11,309 nt of DNA, taken from assembly GCA_009840065.1 (NCBI GenBank), contig VXON01000020.1:1-11309 (forward strand). Direction: 5' to 3'. Below are positions 6,201-11,309 of this stretch, one piece after another (the stretch's first letter is position 1; each line of letters opens with the position of its first letter). The translations under genes and the position numbers were made by a program. The notes below the pieces were generated by a model, which saw only the letters and a program-made list of their open reading frames with translations, did not search any database and was not told the DNA's origin. Origin of the DNA: Cenarchaeum sp. SB0662_bin_33. GTDB lineage: Archaea; Thermoproteota; Nitrososphaeria; Nitrososphaerales; Nitrosopumilaceae.

Positions 6201-6704
6201 GTAAGAGGTCAACACATACACATGAATAACATTCTGCGCGTGATAAAGCAGTGATGGTCCTGTGTATATTCCGTAGCAGATTTTGATCTTGATCATCCCA
6301 TCGTACTGTGTCTGTTCTAAACATCAATCGTATCTTTCTATGCAGGACAGGCCGTCTGAGAGTGCGTTCAGATTTATTGTTGGTTGGAGGCATTCCTGGA
6401 TATCTAACATTTGGGACAGCGTTGAGTAATGTTACACCAAAATCATGACCTAGTTTCTGATAGATTTGGGTTGTTTTGTCACTACAGACCCTCATCACTA
6501 ATGTCAGGTGGTAGTAGTTTGGCGTGGTATTGAAGTTGATGGTGCAGTTCGATTAATAATCCACCCCGTGTTGCGGCCAGCAGCTCTGCTTCACGCAGTA
6601 TGTGTGCCCAACACCGCTGTATAGTTTGGAATTTCATACCCGTCCACCACTATAGTGCAGGCAATGTACACCTTTGAAGGAGATTAAGGGGGTTGACCTC
6701 TTAC
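6201..6704 (-). mobile_element. IS66-type element remnant, internally deleted
   Basis: The 504-bp segment is bounded by perfect 13-bp inverted repeats, GTAAGAGGTCAAC (6201-6213) and GTTGACCTCTTAC (6692-6704). GTAAG tips are typical of IS66 elements, which are normally 2-3 kb, so most of this one is missing. It carries the last part of a DDE transposase on the minus strand. No clear 8-bp target duplication is seen: the left flank is GCGCGGTA and the right flank CCCTTACC. It sits between the TnpB-like fragment and the 3' end of the gene to its right. Confidence 0.75.
6204..6655 (-). pseudogene. IS66-family transposase, C-terminal remnant
   Basis: Read across two or three frames on the minus strand, it starts with the catalytic-Asp block IVVDGY. 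It continues in another frame from about 6637 with KFQTIQRCWAHILREAE (the conserved Q-R-C-W-A-H block) and stops in that frame near 6497. The last frame gives GMPPTNNKSERTLRR (the N-N-x-S/A-E-R block with the catalytic Glu) and HRKIR. These are the signature blocks of the IS66 DDE domain. The N-terminal zinc-finger and DNA-binding parts are missing, and the frames are broken near 6635 and 6498. The end of the frame reads out through the 6201-6213 repeat. It cannot be active. Confidence 0.75.
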
Positions 6705-6800
6705 CCCTTACCCGTAAAGCCCCACTTTACTATGCGCGTCTCTATGCATTGTTGTGGATATTCGGGCACCTCCTCAATGTGAATGTCAGGCTGCTCAACC
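6701..6800 (-). pseudogene. Probable frameshifted C-terminal tail of the 6801-7823 protein
   Basis: Immediately beyond the stop at 6801-6803, another minus-strand frame reads VEQPDIHIEEVPEYPQQCIE and then TRIVKWGFTGKG, ending at a TAA (6701-6703) that lies within the IS66 inverted repeat. Its charged, Pro-rich composition looks like genuine protein. The frame is open from just upstream of the stop, so an indel around 6795-6815 would join it to the upstream gene. The natural C-terminus may have been cut off by the IS66-type insertion. Confidence 0.45.
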
Positions 6801-7823
6801 TCACTGAGGTTGCAAATCTAGCAGATAGCCCCCATACCCACAATGCGGACATCCGTCCTTCCAGTTGTCATCTTTGGTGTCCAGTGTAGAAAAACTACAC
6901 CGTACACAATACTGTGCAGAGCCGGTAATGTTATAATGACTGACTCTGACTCCTCTACCAGTAATTTTATACGGCCAAGATATGCGTGTCCTCTCCAATA
7001 TCCGCCGCTCAGTATCACTACTCTCACATATCCTCTCGAAATCTGCACGACTACACCCCATGACGTTTAGTGGCGGCACATTATCAGACCTACCACACTC
7101 CAACAGTCCATACTGTGTAAACAGTCTTACTATCTTTGCCATACCATATGCGTCGCGTTCAGGGTCATCTGACATACTATCAGCCATCATGTTCGGTATT
7201 CCCAGTGTATCAACTGATTTTTGTATGGTGTCTACAACCTCCCGGATTTTGTGAACTCCATACTCTGCGGGTATGGGTGAATCATACGTCATACGGACAT
7301 TGAATGTACCATCATTCACCAGCCTGAACTGTAGTATGACTTTGCATTTCCCGCATGTAATTCCAACTGTGTCCCCATAAATCTGGCACCGCATGGATTC
7401 GTGTCTGCATGGTATGCTGTGTAACGCCTCATCATAATCACCTATTGGGCATTGCCGGAGTCTCTCCAAATCCAGTGGAAATAACGTATCAATGAGCATC
7501 TCAAGCATCTTATTATCACGCATGGGGTGTCCTAGTCCCTGCACGGTCTGTTCATCTGGCATGATTATGCCTGTAGAGTGTGAATTGATGAATTGTTGTG
7601 TGTCATGTATGGTAGCATGCCCCACGGGTCGATTGTTTATGGCTACTTCAAATGTCTTTGGGCGCCCAAACTTTAATCTGAAGAGCATCTCCTGGTTACA
7701 CGCATTACACTCTAGTTGTGCAAGTATTCCATAGAGATGTAGTCTTGGTTTGGTGTGGCGGCATCTTCCATCCTTCCAGACCCCGTCAAGCTTGGTTTTG
7801 TTCATCAAGGAAGCTCGCCTCAT
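6801..7823 (-). CDS. Uncharacterised protein with duplicated zinc-binding unit
   Basis: A 340-residue soluble protein of no family I recognise. It contains two copies of a unit with identical spacing: C21-R-H23, Y31-G, C39-x2-C42, F48-R-L50; and C139-R-H141, Y149-G, C157-x2-C160, F166-R-L168. A third zinc site near the C-terminus is formed by C306-x2-C309 and C325-x2-C328. The stretch between units 2 and 3 is mostly helical and charged. The arrangement suggests a nucleic-acid-binding or scaffold protein, but this is inference. ATG 7823 is used. The Met at residue 7 (7805) is an alternative, because a TATA-like TTTATATG (7831-7838) is about 29 nt before it, whereas ATTATAAG (7840-7847) is 21 nt before ATG 7823. 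The 3' end seems frameshifted, and a further ~33 coding-like residues follow in another frame. Confidence 0.6.
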   Translation of the reverse strand: MRRASLMNKTKLDGVWKDGRCRHTKPRLHLYGILAQLECNACNQEMLFRLKFGRPKTFEVAINNRPVGHATIHDTQQFINSHSTGIIMPDEQTVQGLGHPMRDNKMLEMLIDTLFPLDLERLRQCPIGDYDEALHSIPCRHESMRCQIYGDTVGITCGKCKVILQFRLVNDGTFNVRMTYDSPIPAEYGVHKIREVVDTIQKSVDTLGIPNMMADSMSDDPERDAYGMAKIVRLFTQYGLLECGRSDNVPPLNVMGCSRADFERICESSDTERRILERTRISWPYKITGRGVRVSHYNITGSAQYCVRCSFSTLDTKDDNWKDGCPHCGYGGYLLDLQPQ

Positions 7824-7839
7824 GATGGGGTTTATATGA

Positions 7840-7847
7840 TTATAAGT
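7840..7847 (-). promoter_or_regulatory. TATA-like element upstream of the 6801-7823 gene
   Basis: Minus-strand CTTATAAT is centred 21 nt before ATG 7823. A second AT-rich box (7831-7838) lies between it and the start and fits a leaderless start at codon 7. The two cannot be separated by eye. Confidence 0.35.
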
Positions 7848-7960
7848 ATTGGGTGCCTTCCCAACTCTTCATCATGCTAGAATTTATGCCCATTCCCGCA
7901 CCCACGGCAGCTCCTACTGTAATAGTAATAGTGTGTCACCCTAAAATCCAATACCTTAAT

Positions 7961-7970
7961 TAATTTAAAA
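7961..7970 (+). promoter_or_regulatory. TATA region of msrA
   Basis: TAATTTAAAA lies 18-27 nt before the ATG at 7987, close to the spacing for a leaderless transcript. I see no ribosome-binding site. The remainder of 7848-7960 holds nothing I recognise. Confidence 0.45.
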
Positions 7971-7986
7971 ATCCAAAGTATGATGC

Positions 7987-8430
7987 ATGAAGGCGACTTT
8001 TGCTGCAGGATGCTTTTGGCACGTGGAGGAGATATTTGGCAAGACCAAAGGTGTTACGTCAACAAAGGTAGGATACACAGGAGGCAAGATGCCCAACCCA
8101 TCATACCAAGACGTATGTGGGGACTACACCGGCCATGCCGAGGCAGTTCAGGTAGAATATGATCCAAATATTATATCATATGATGTGCTTTTAGACATAT
8201 TCTGGAGGAACCACAATCCCACCACACTAAACCGACAAGGTCCGGACATTGGCAGTCAGTATCGGTCTGCCATATTCTGCCATGACGATACACAGATGGA
8301 GGCTGCGCGCAAGTCACTCCAGCACGCATCAAAGTCGTACGAGCAGTCCATAGTGACCGAGATAAGGATGGCAGCACCATTTTATGATGCCGAAGAGTAC
8401 CACCAAAAATACTTTCAAAAACACCGCTAG
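7987..8430 (+). CDS. msrA: Peptide methionine-(S)-S-oxide reductase MsrA
   Basis: MsrA reduces the S form of methionine sulfoxide in damaged proteins and free Met(O), a cytosolic repair function. The 147-residue protein opens with the family signature ATFAAGCFWHVEE, in which Cys9 is the catalytic nucleophile. It continues with VGYTGG (28-33), YQDVCGDYTGHAEAV (40-54), NHNPTTLNRQGPDIGSQYR (75-93) and AEEYHQKYF (135-143). Length is at the short end of the family. Cys44 and Cys98 are also present, but there is no Cys in the C-terminal tail, so the usual C-terminal recycling cysteine of long MsrA forms is absent. The start is fixed by the signature beginning at residue 3 and an AT-rich promoter upstream. 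It is monocistronic and convergent with the gene at 8458, 27 bp away. It appears intact. Confidence 0.95.
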   Translation: MKATFAAGCFWHVEEIFGKTKGVTSTKVGYTGGKMPNPSYQDVCGDYTGHAEAVQVEYDPNIISYDVLLDIFWRNHNPTTLNRQGPDIGSQYRSAIFCHDDTQMEAARKSLQHASKSYEQSIVTEIRMAAPFYDAEEYHQKYFQKHR

Positions 8431-8457
8431 TGGTCGTCTGCAAATGGTATAACATGA

Positions 8458-8772
8458 CTAGTGTGCAAAGGCCCTTATGGCATCAATTATTTCACTATTT
8501 AGGCGCAGGGTATATGTAGCGTATTTGGGGTTGGATTGCTTTAGGTTTGCCAGTTTTTCGGCAAACTCTTTCTTGTCCAGCTGTGTATCACCAGACTCGT
8601 GTGCGCAGAGATTGAAGGATTTCAGATTCAGGTTCCTGTCCAACAGGTGCTTGATAAATTTACCATACCCATCAGTATCATTCCAATCATGCTCCGTCTC
8701 AGAGCAGTACTCTATCCACACATCAACAGAGTTATGAAATAGTACTTTTTTGCGCAAGGTTTCAAGAGTCAT
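8458..8772 (-). CDS. Uncharacterised 104-residue protein
   Basis: I do not recognise the family. The protein is small, hydrophilic and predicted mostly helical, with no signal peptide, membrane segment or zinc motif. It has two isolated cysteines (23 and 56) and a Trp/acidic stretch, YCSETEHDWNDTDGYGKF. Its ATG lies one base beyond the stop codon of the upstream membrane/zinc-ribbon gene (8774-8776), so the two are surely co-transcribed and probably translationally coupled. No separate TATA box is seen. The composition and tight spacing support a real gene. Function is unknown; association with the membrane protein encoded just upstream is possible from context only. Confidence 0.6.
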   Translation of the reverse strand: MTLETLRKKVLFHNSVDVWIEYCSETEHDWNDTDGYGKFIKHLLDRNLNLKSFNLCAHESGDTQLDKKEFAEKLANLKQSNPKYATYTLRLNSEIIDAIRAFAH

Positions 8773-8773
8773 T

Positions 8774-9397
8774 TTAAAAGTCTGCGCGCTTCACTTTTGA
8801 GCCACAGCGGGGACAGGATCCTCCCTTGTACCTGTTGTTGCACACCAAGCAGACGTAGTTTACCGAGGCACCACCAGGCTTGCCCCCCATTCCAAAGAAG
8901 CCGCTACCAAGACTCTGAGATCTGCCTCCTGAAGCGCGATTCGTAAAGAATGCTCTGAACAATAATGGTAGTGCTATGAACAACGATATTGCCACAATTA
9001 GTCCTATTGGGAAAGGCAGCCATAACTGTAGTGCCATACTTACAGCCAATGACGCAAAAAGAATTATCAGGTACCACTTGTAGCTAAACATCCAATACTT
9101 TTCTGGTTGAAAGGCATATAAAGTTTGTTTGGAGTGGTTCTTCCTGCAAAGTTGGGTGATGGCCATCTGGCGCGGATCTGGCCAATAGATACCCACAGTG
9201 TCCAATAGACTACTTGAGATGACCCTCAACGGTATGAATTGCCACATCAAAATAGAGTAGGTTAGAGTGTCCCCATCATCCAAGTTTGTACTAGGAACCA
9301 CGTTTGGGCTTCTGATGCTGCTAATGATCATTTTACATGCGCCATGGTAATTTGGAGTTAATCTGACCTTTATGTGGTCTCCTTTTATAACAAACAA
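8774..9397 (-). CDS. Two-helix membrane protein with C-terminal zinc ribbon (C-terminal part of a frameshifted gene)
   Basis: The frame gives 207 residues from a TTG at 9397. It has a ~105-residue soluble N-terminal part (RLTPNYHG, SIRSPNVVPSTN), two adjacent hydrophobic helices (about 108-128 and 130-150), a Gly/Ser linker, and a C-terminal zinc ribbon, CLVC (183-186) and CPRC (195-198), ending basic. Membrane anchoring with a cytosolic ribbon is the likely arrangement; I know no function. The frame stays open upstream of the TTG to about 9475, reading FDARIQTATIRSKTKIGNSK, which looks like genuine protein. The true start is therefore further upstream, in the 9385-9648 frame, and a one-base indel separates the halves. 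The gene is followed, after a 1-bp gap, by the 104-residue gene. Confidence 0.6.
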   Translation of the reverse strand: MFVIKGDHIKVRLTPNYHGACKMIISSIRSPNVVPSTNLDDGDTLTYSILMWQFIPLRVISSSLLDTVGIYWPDPRQMAITQLCRKNHSKQTLYAFQPEKYWMFSYKWYLIILFASLAVSMALQLWLPFPIGLIVAISLFIALPLLFRAFFTNRASGGRSQSLGSGFFGMGGKPGGASVNYVCLVCNNRYKGGSCPRCGSKVKRADF

Positions 9398-9648
9398 TAA
9401 TTCCTTTGAGTTACCAATCTTGGTTTTGGAGCGTATGGTTGCAGTCTGAATCCGGGCATCAAAACAGGTTGGAGATTAAATGATGCGCCTAAAAACCTCA
9501 CTTTTCTCTGTGTATTTATATCGGTACCCAACAACCGCGTCTTCAAGAGTCTAGATGCCACATCCATATGATCATACGCAGTATCCTTCGTCTTTATGGA
9601 AGGAATCGTTATTTTTGGGTAAAATTCAAGCGCTTTGAAAGGCCTCAC
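9385..9648 (-). CDS. N-terminal part of the same frameshifted membrane/zinc-ribbon gene
   Basis: A frame from GTG 9648 reads VRPFKALEFYPKITIPSIK, then HMDVASRLLKTRLLG and KVRFLGASFN. It looks like a coherent soluble domain up to about residue 60-65 (near 9460-9480). From there the other frame becomes the protein-like one. Joining the two frames gives a protein of about 290 residues. GTG is the only plausible start before an upstream stop, and it lies 45 bp after the preceding zinc-ribbon gene with no TATA box, so an operon is likely. A GGAGG-GTT-CCTCC inverted repeat lies about 13 nt before the GTG. Either the gene is a recent pseudogene or the base sequence carries a local error. Confidence 0.5.
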   Translation of the reverse strand: MRPFKALEFYPKITIPSIKTKDTAYDHMDVASRLLKTRLLGTDINTQRKVRFLGASFNLQPVLMPGFRLQPYAPKPRLVTQRNYCLL

Positions 9649-9692
9649 CGTTTTGTCAGGAGGAACCCTCCACGAGCATGATCAGTTGTCAT

Positions 9693-9941
9693 TTATGCTA
9701 GGTTGGATTTCTTCTGCCTGTATTGGATTATCTCTATTTCGACGGTCTCTAATGGATCATCCACCTGATTACGGCGAATAGAGAACATCTTTGGTTTTTC
9801 AAAATCCTTGGTGCAGTTTGGACATGCATATACTAGGACCCTGTGCTCGTTGGGTGCCTTGGGGTTGGAGAGTCTGGCATAGTATACCAGTCTTGCACTA
9901 CAATCGACACAGTAACGGTTGGTTCTCTTTGTTCTAGCCAC
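9693..9941 (-). CDS. Small zinc-ribbon protein, uncharacterised
   Basis: With a GTG start at 9941 the protein has 82 residues. It carries C11-x2-C14 (RYCVDCS) and C40-x2-C43 (YACPNC), a classical four-cysteine zinc ribbon, followed by a basic region and an acidic tail ending in a Lys-rich stretch (QYRQKKSNLA). It is probably a nucleic-acid or protein-binding adaptor; I do not know the specific role. The start is ambiguous. ATG 9956 gives five more residues but leaves only 10 nt to the TATA-like box at 9961-9970. GTG 9941 is 25 nt away, the archaeal leaderless spacing. It is the first gene of a minus-strand run of three genes ending at 8458. Confidence 0.65.
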   Translation of the reverse strand: MARTKRTNRYCVDCSARLVYYARLSNPKAPNEHRVLVYACPNCTKDFEKPKMFSIRRNQVDDPLETVEIEIIQYRQKKSNLA

Positions 9942-9960
9942 AATATGTTGTAACATTTTT

Positions 9961-9970
9961 CGTATAAAAG
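9961..9970 (-). promoter_or_regulatory. TATA box of the three-gene minus-strand cluster
   Basis: Minus-strand CTTTTATACG is centred about 25 nt before GTG 9941. It is the only convincing promoter upstream of the 9941-8458 cluster and supports the GTG start of the first gene. Confidence 0.5.
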
Positions 9971-10077
9971 ACTAGGTCATTCCAAAAGGCAGGGATGTGT
10001 TGACTGATGTATAATGCTAGCATGGAGGTTCCTCAGATTTGATATAATACATATGGTCGGTCAAATTAAATATATTA

Positions 10078-10236
10078 ATGGAAAAGCCTAGCTTTGGTTT
10101 CTATGCCTCAGATATTATCATATACTATTCAAAAAACAAGCATGTCATTACAATACCTGTATCTATGGCGCCGCCCGACAGACTTGAACTGCCGACTAAC
10201 GGATTAACAGTCCGCTGCTCTACCACGCTGAGCTAG
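10078..10236 (+). other. ORF antisense to tRNA-Asn, doubtful
   Basis: A 52-codon frame starts MEKPSFGFYASDIIIYYSKN. Its last ~22 codons are simply the complement of the tRNA gene (PPDRLELPTNG...), a well-known source of spurious annotations. The first 30 codons are outside the tRNA and look mildly protein-like. No TATA box sits at the right distance. The rest of 9971-10168 shows only AT-rich sequence. Confidence 0.15.
10131..10136 (-). terminator. T-run terminator after tRNA-Asn
   Basis: Six A residues on the plus strand give a T6 run on the minus strand, about 33 nt beyond the tRNA 3' end. Archaeal RNA polymerase terminates at such T-runs without a hairpin. Confidence 0.35.
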
Positions 10237-10242
10237 GGCGGC
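10169..10242 (-). tRNA. tRNA-Asn (anticodon GTT)
   Basis: The 74-nt minus-strand sequence folds into a full cloverleaf. The acceptor stem is GCCGCCC paired with GGGCGGC, with discriminator G. The D arm is TAGCTCAGCGTGGTAGAGC. The anticodon arm is GCGGA, loop CTGTTAA, TCCGT, giving anticodon GTT. The T arm is GGCAG, loop TTCAAGT, CTGTC. No intron is present and CCA is not encoded. An AT-rich GGATTAAATC box (plus 10267-10276) about 29 nt upstream is a likely TATA box. It decodes AAC and AAT. Confidence 0.95.
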
Positions 10243-10300
10243 AATAATCATAGTACGTATAGTATTGATTTAATCCTTTGCGCAGCCGGGTCTTTGTGCG

Positions 10301-10575
10301 TTAACTGTTGGTGGATTGCGCATCTCCCGTATTCTTCCTCCGGCGGAACTTTGCCACGACCACACACCGGCAGACTTTGTTGGGAGGATGGTCTGAATAC
10401 GAGAGTATGGTGCCCGATTGCCTTAAGCGACCCCTATTGTACATCACATCTATGACCTCACCTCCTTTGCCATGGCTGCCAGACTGGCGTTGCCTATGAT
10501 GATCTTCCACTCATCGTCACCATGGATTATGATTCCAGCTGCCGGCGTACGCTTGTGCAATCTGGAATGGTGTCG
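10301..10575 (-). pseudogene. Decayed gene truncated by IS copy 2, unrecognised
   Basis: On the minus strand a frame runs directly out of the IS end and reads RTPAAGIIIHGDDEWKIIIG, then NASLAAMAKE. It then hits a stop in its own frame. The adjacent frame takes over with EVIDVMYNRGRLRQSGTILS and ends at 10301. The join lies in the AAGGAGGTGAGG stretch (about 10455-10470). Together they give about 85 residues of protein-like sequence lacking an N-terminus, because the IS boundary at 10575/10576 removes it. I do not recognise the family. The region to the right of the IS (11215-11309) does not obviously contain the missing 5' part. Between the tRNA and this gene, 10243-10300 holds only the tRNA promoter region. 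Confidence 0.5.
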
Positions 10576-11214
10576 GGGGTTGGTGCGTAAATCGGATATT
10601 ACCCACTGGCAGCCTGAACAACGTTGGTTTCTTAAGTGTCAGACTTGTATAGTACCGTACTGTACGATCCAAATATTTATAGCACGATCTTAATATTATC
10701 TCTACAATGATTAAACACAAGAGACGGAAAGGATGCTGGCGATACTACTAGGGAGACCGAGGTACCTCATATGCAAAAGACACTGATATATGAGAACCCA
10801 GCCCCGCATACCGGATCAAAAACCCGTGGCAGACCTCCCATCCACTCCAAGGAAAAACTGACCTCTAGATGTTGGCCGACAACGAGACATACCGCCAAAC
10901 TGAGTCTGAGATGAATACGTCCCGGAGTCACGAACCTACCCCAGACCATAGCACACTGGTCAGACACATGCAGACTATCCCGCCCGACTGGCTAAATATA
11001 ATACTGGCAGAGACCGCACGTCGCTGTCTGCCGAGGCCGGAGAGGCAACCTAGGCATACCGATACCCTCGTGTGGGGCCCGCCGAAGACGGTGTATGCCA
11101 TAGCACTACCCGCCGGCGATGTGATATACTATCAGTGGGACTTGCGCACAAGTCTCTGCTAAAAATTTGGCAGGATTGGTCCTGATGGATAGTGGATAAT
11201 TACGCACCAACCCC
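10576..11214 (+). mobile_element. IS5-like insertion sequence, copy 2 (internally deleted)
   Basis: The 639-bp element has perfect 15-bp inverted ends, GGGGTTGGTGCGTAA (10576-10590) and TTACGCACCAACCCC (11200-11214). Relative to copy 1 it lacks 19 bp at the left (copy 1 has extra bases around 2006-2024) and about 536 bp from the middle of the transposase. The deletion joins the equivalents of copy-1 positions 2429 and 2966 at CAAC/CTAGG. It is therefore a non-autonomous, MITE-like derivative. No clear target duplication is seen (left flank TGTCG, right flank ACATG). Copies 1 and 2 are in the same orientation, so recombination between them could delete the 8.6 kb in between. Confidence 0.85.
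10771..11162 (+). pseudogene. Transposase remnant in IS copy 2
   Basis: From ATG 10771 it starts MQKTLIYENPAPHTGS and TRGRPPIHSKEKLT as in copy 1, then breaks at the same place (the TCTAGATGTTGGCC stretch, about 10863-10876). It continues in the next frame with MLADNETYRQTESEMN, LVRHMQT and NIILAETARRC. A single-base loss relative to copy 1 follows (near 11029), then the large deletion removes all three catalytic residues. The C-terminal part resumes with PPKTVYAIALPAGD and ends at TAA 11160-11162, matching the copy-1 C-terminus. Confidence 0.8.
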
Positions 11215-11309
11215 ACATGCGCGTAGAAAATTATCTAAAAGGTAGCAGATAATACATAGTACTCTGCAAAAAGATCCGATATTTTTCGGTGCCTGACGGT
11301 AACGGAATT
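11215..11309. other. Window edge, no identified gene
   Basis: This stretch is AT-rich. A minus-strand frame is open from the window edge to a stop at 11235-11237 and ends DLFAEYYVLSATF, which could be the C-terminus of a gene lying beyond the window. Competing frames look no worse, so I make no call. Confidence 0.15.

Noticed and set aside
6674..6889. Plus-strand frame MKEIKGVDLLPLTRKAPLYYA and onward as continuation of the TnpB-like gene
   Set aside because: It has no TnpB motifs, and the minus-strand translation of the same bases is much more protein-like.
10169..10236. Protein-coding frame reading PPDRLELPTNG across the tRNA complement
   Set aside because: This is the standard artefact of translating a tRNA gene in antisense; the cloverleaf explains the sequence.
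1..11309. CRISPR array or other tandem-repeat locus
   Set aside because: No regularly spaced repeats were seen; all repeated sequences found are explained as IS ends or copies, or as the 22-bp pair.

Overview
The window looks archaeal, most likely from an ammonia-oxidising-type thaumarchaeon (Nitrososphaeria). The reasons are an archaeal-type phosphoglycerate kinase, a class II-type HMG-CoA reductase for isoprenoid lipids, many small zinc-ribbon proteins, frequent ATA isoleucine codons, and A/T-rich TATA boxes about 25 nt upstream of start codons, which points to leaderless transcripts. The lineage is inferred from gene content. The many broken insertion sequences and frameshifted genes suggest a genome under relaxed selection, perhaps host-associated, but that is speculation.

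Layout. 1-1395: an MFS transporter read from its own promoter. 1396-3337: a mobile-element graveyard. It holds a G10 tract, an orphan IS end, the first part of a GHKL-type ATPase gene, an IS66-type end, and a 1196-bp IS5-like element (copy 1) with a transposase broken in several places. 3338-4450: HMG-CoA reductase, probably starting at TTG and apparently truncated at its C-terminus by a frameshift. 4580-5948 (minus): phosphoglycerate kinase and a 44-residue double zinc-ribbon protein overlapping its 3' end. 5989-6704: a TnpB-like gene fragment interrupted by an IS66-type remnant with GTAAG inverted ends. 6701-7823 (minus): a multi-zinc-site protein with an internal duplication and a probable frameshift near its 3' end. 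7987-8430: MsrA. 8458-9956 (minus): a tight cluster of three uncharacterised genes, two with zinc ribbons, one split by a frameshift. 10169-10242 (minus): tRNA-Asn(GTT). 10301-10575 (minus): a decayed gene cut by a second, internally deleted copy of the IS5-like element (10576-11214).

The housekeeping genes fit an autotrophic archaeon: PGK in gluconeogenesis or glycolysis, HMG-CoA reductase supplying mevalonate for membrane lipids, MsrA for repair of oxidised methionine, and tRNA-Asn. They are not one pathway cluster. I do not see a convincing new defence or metabolic system. The points most worth checking are the two defective IS copies that share the same transposase lesion, the duplicated zinc-binding unit in the 6801-7823 protein, the zinc-ribbon/membrane-protein cluster, and the four apparent frameshifts in otherwise conserved-looking genes.
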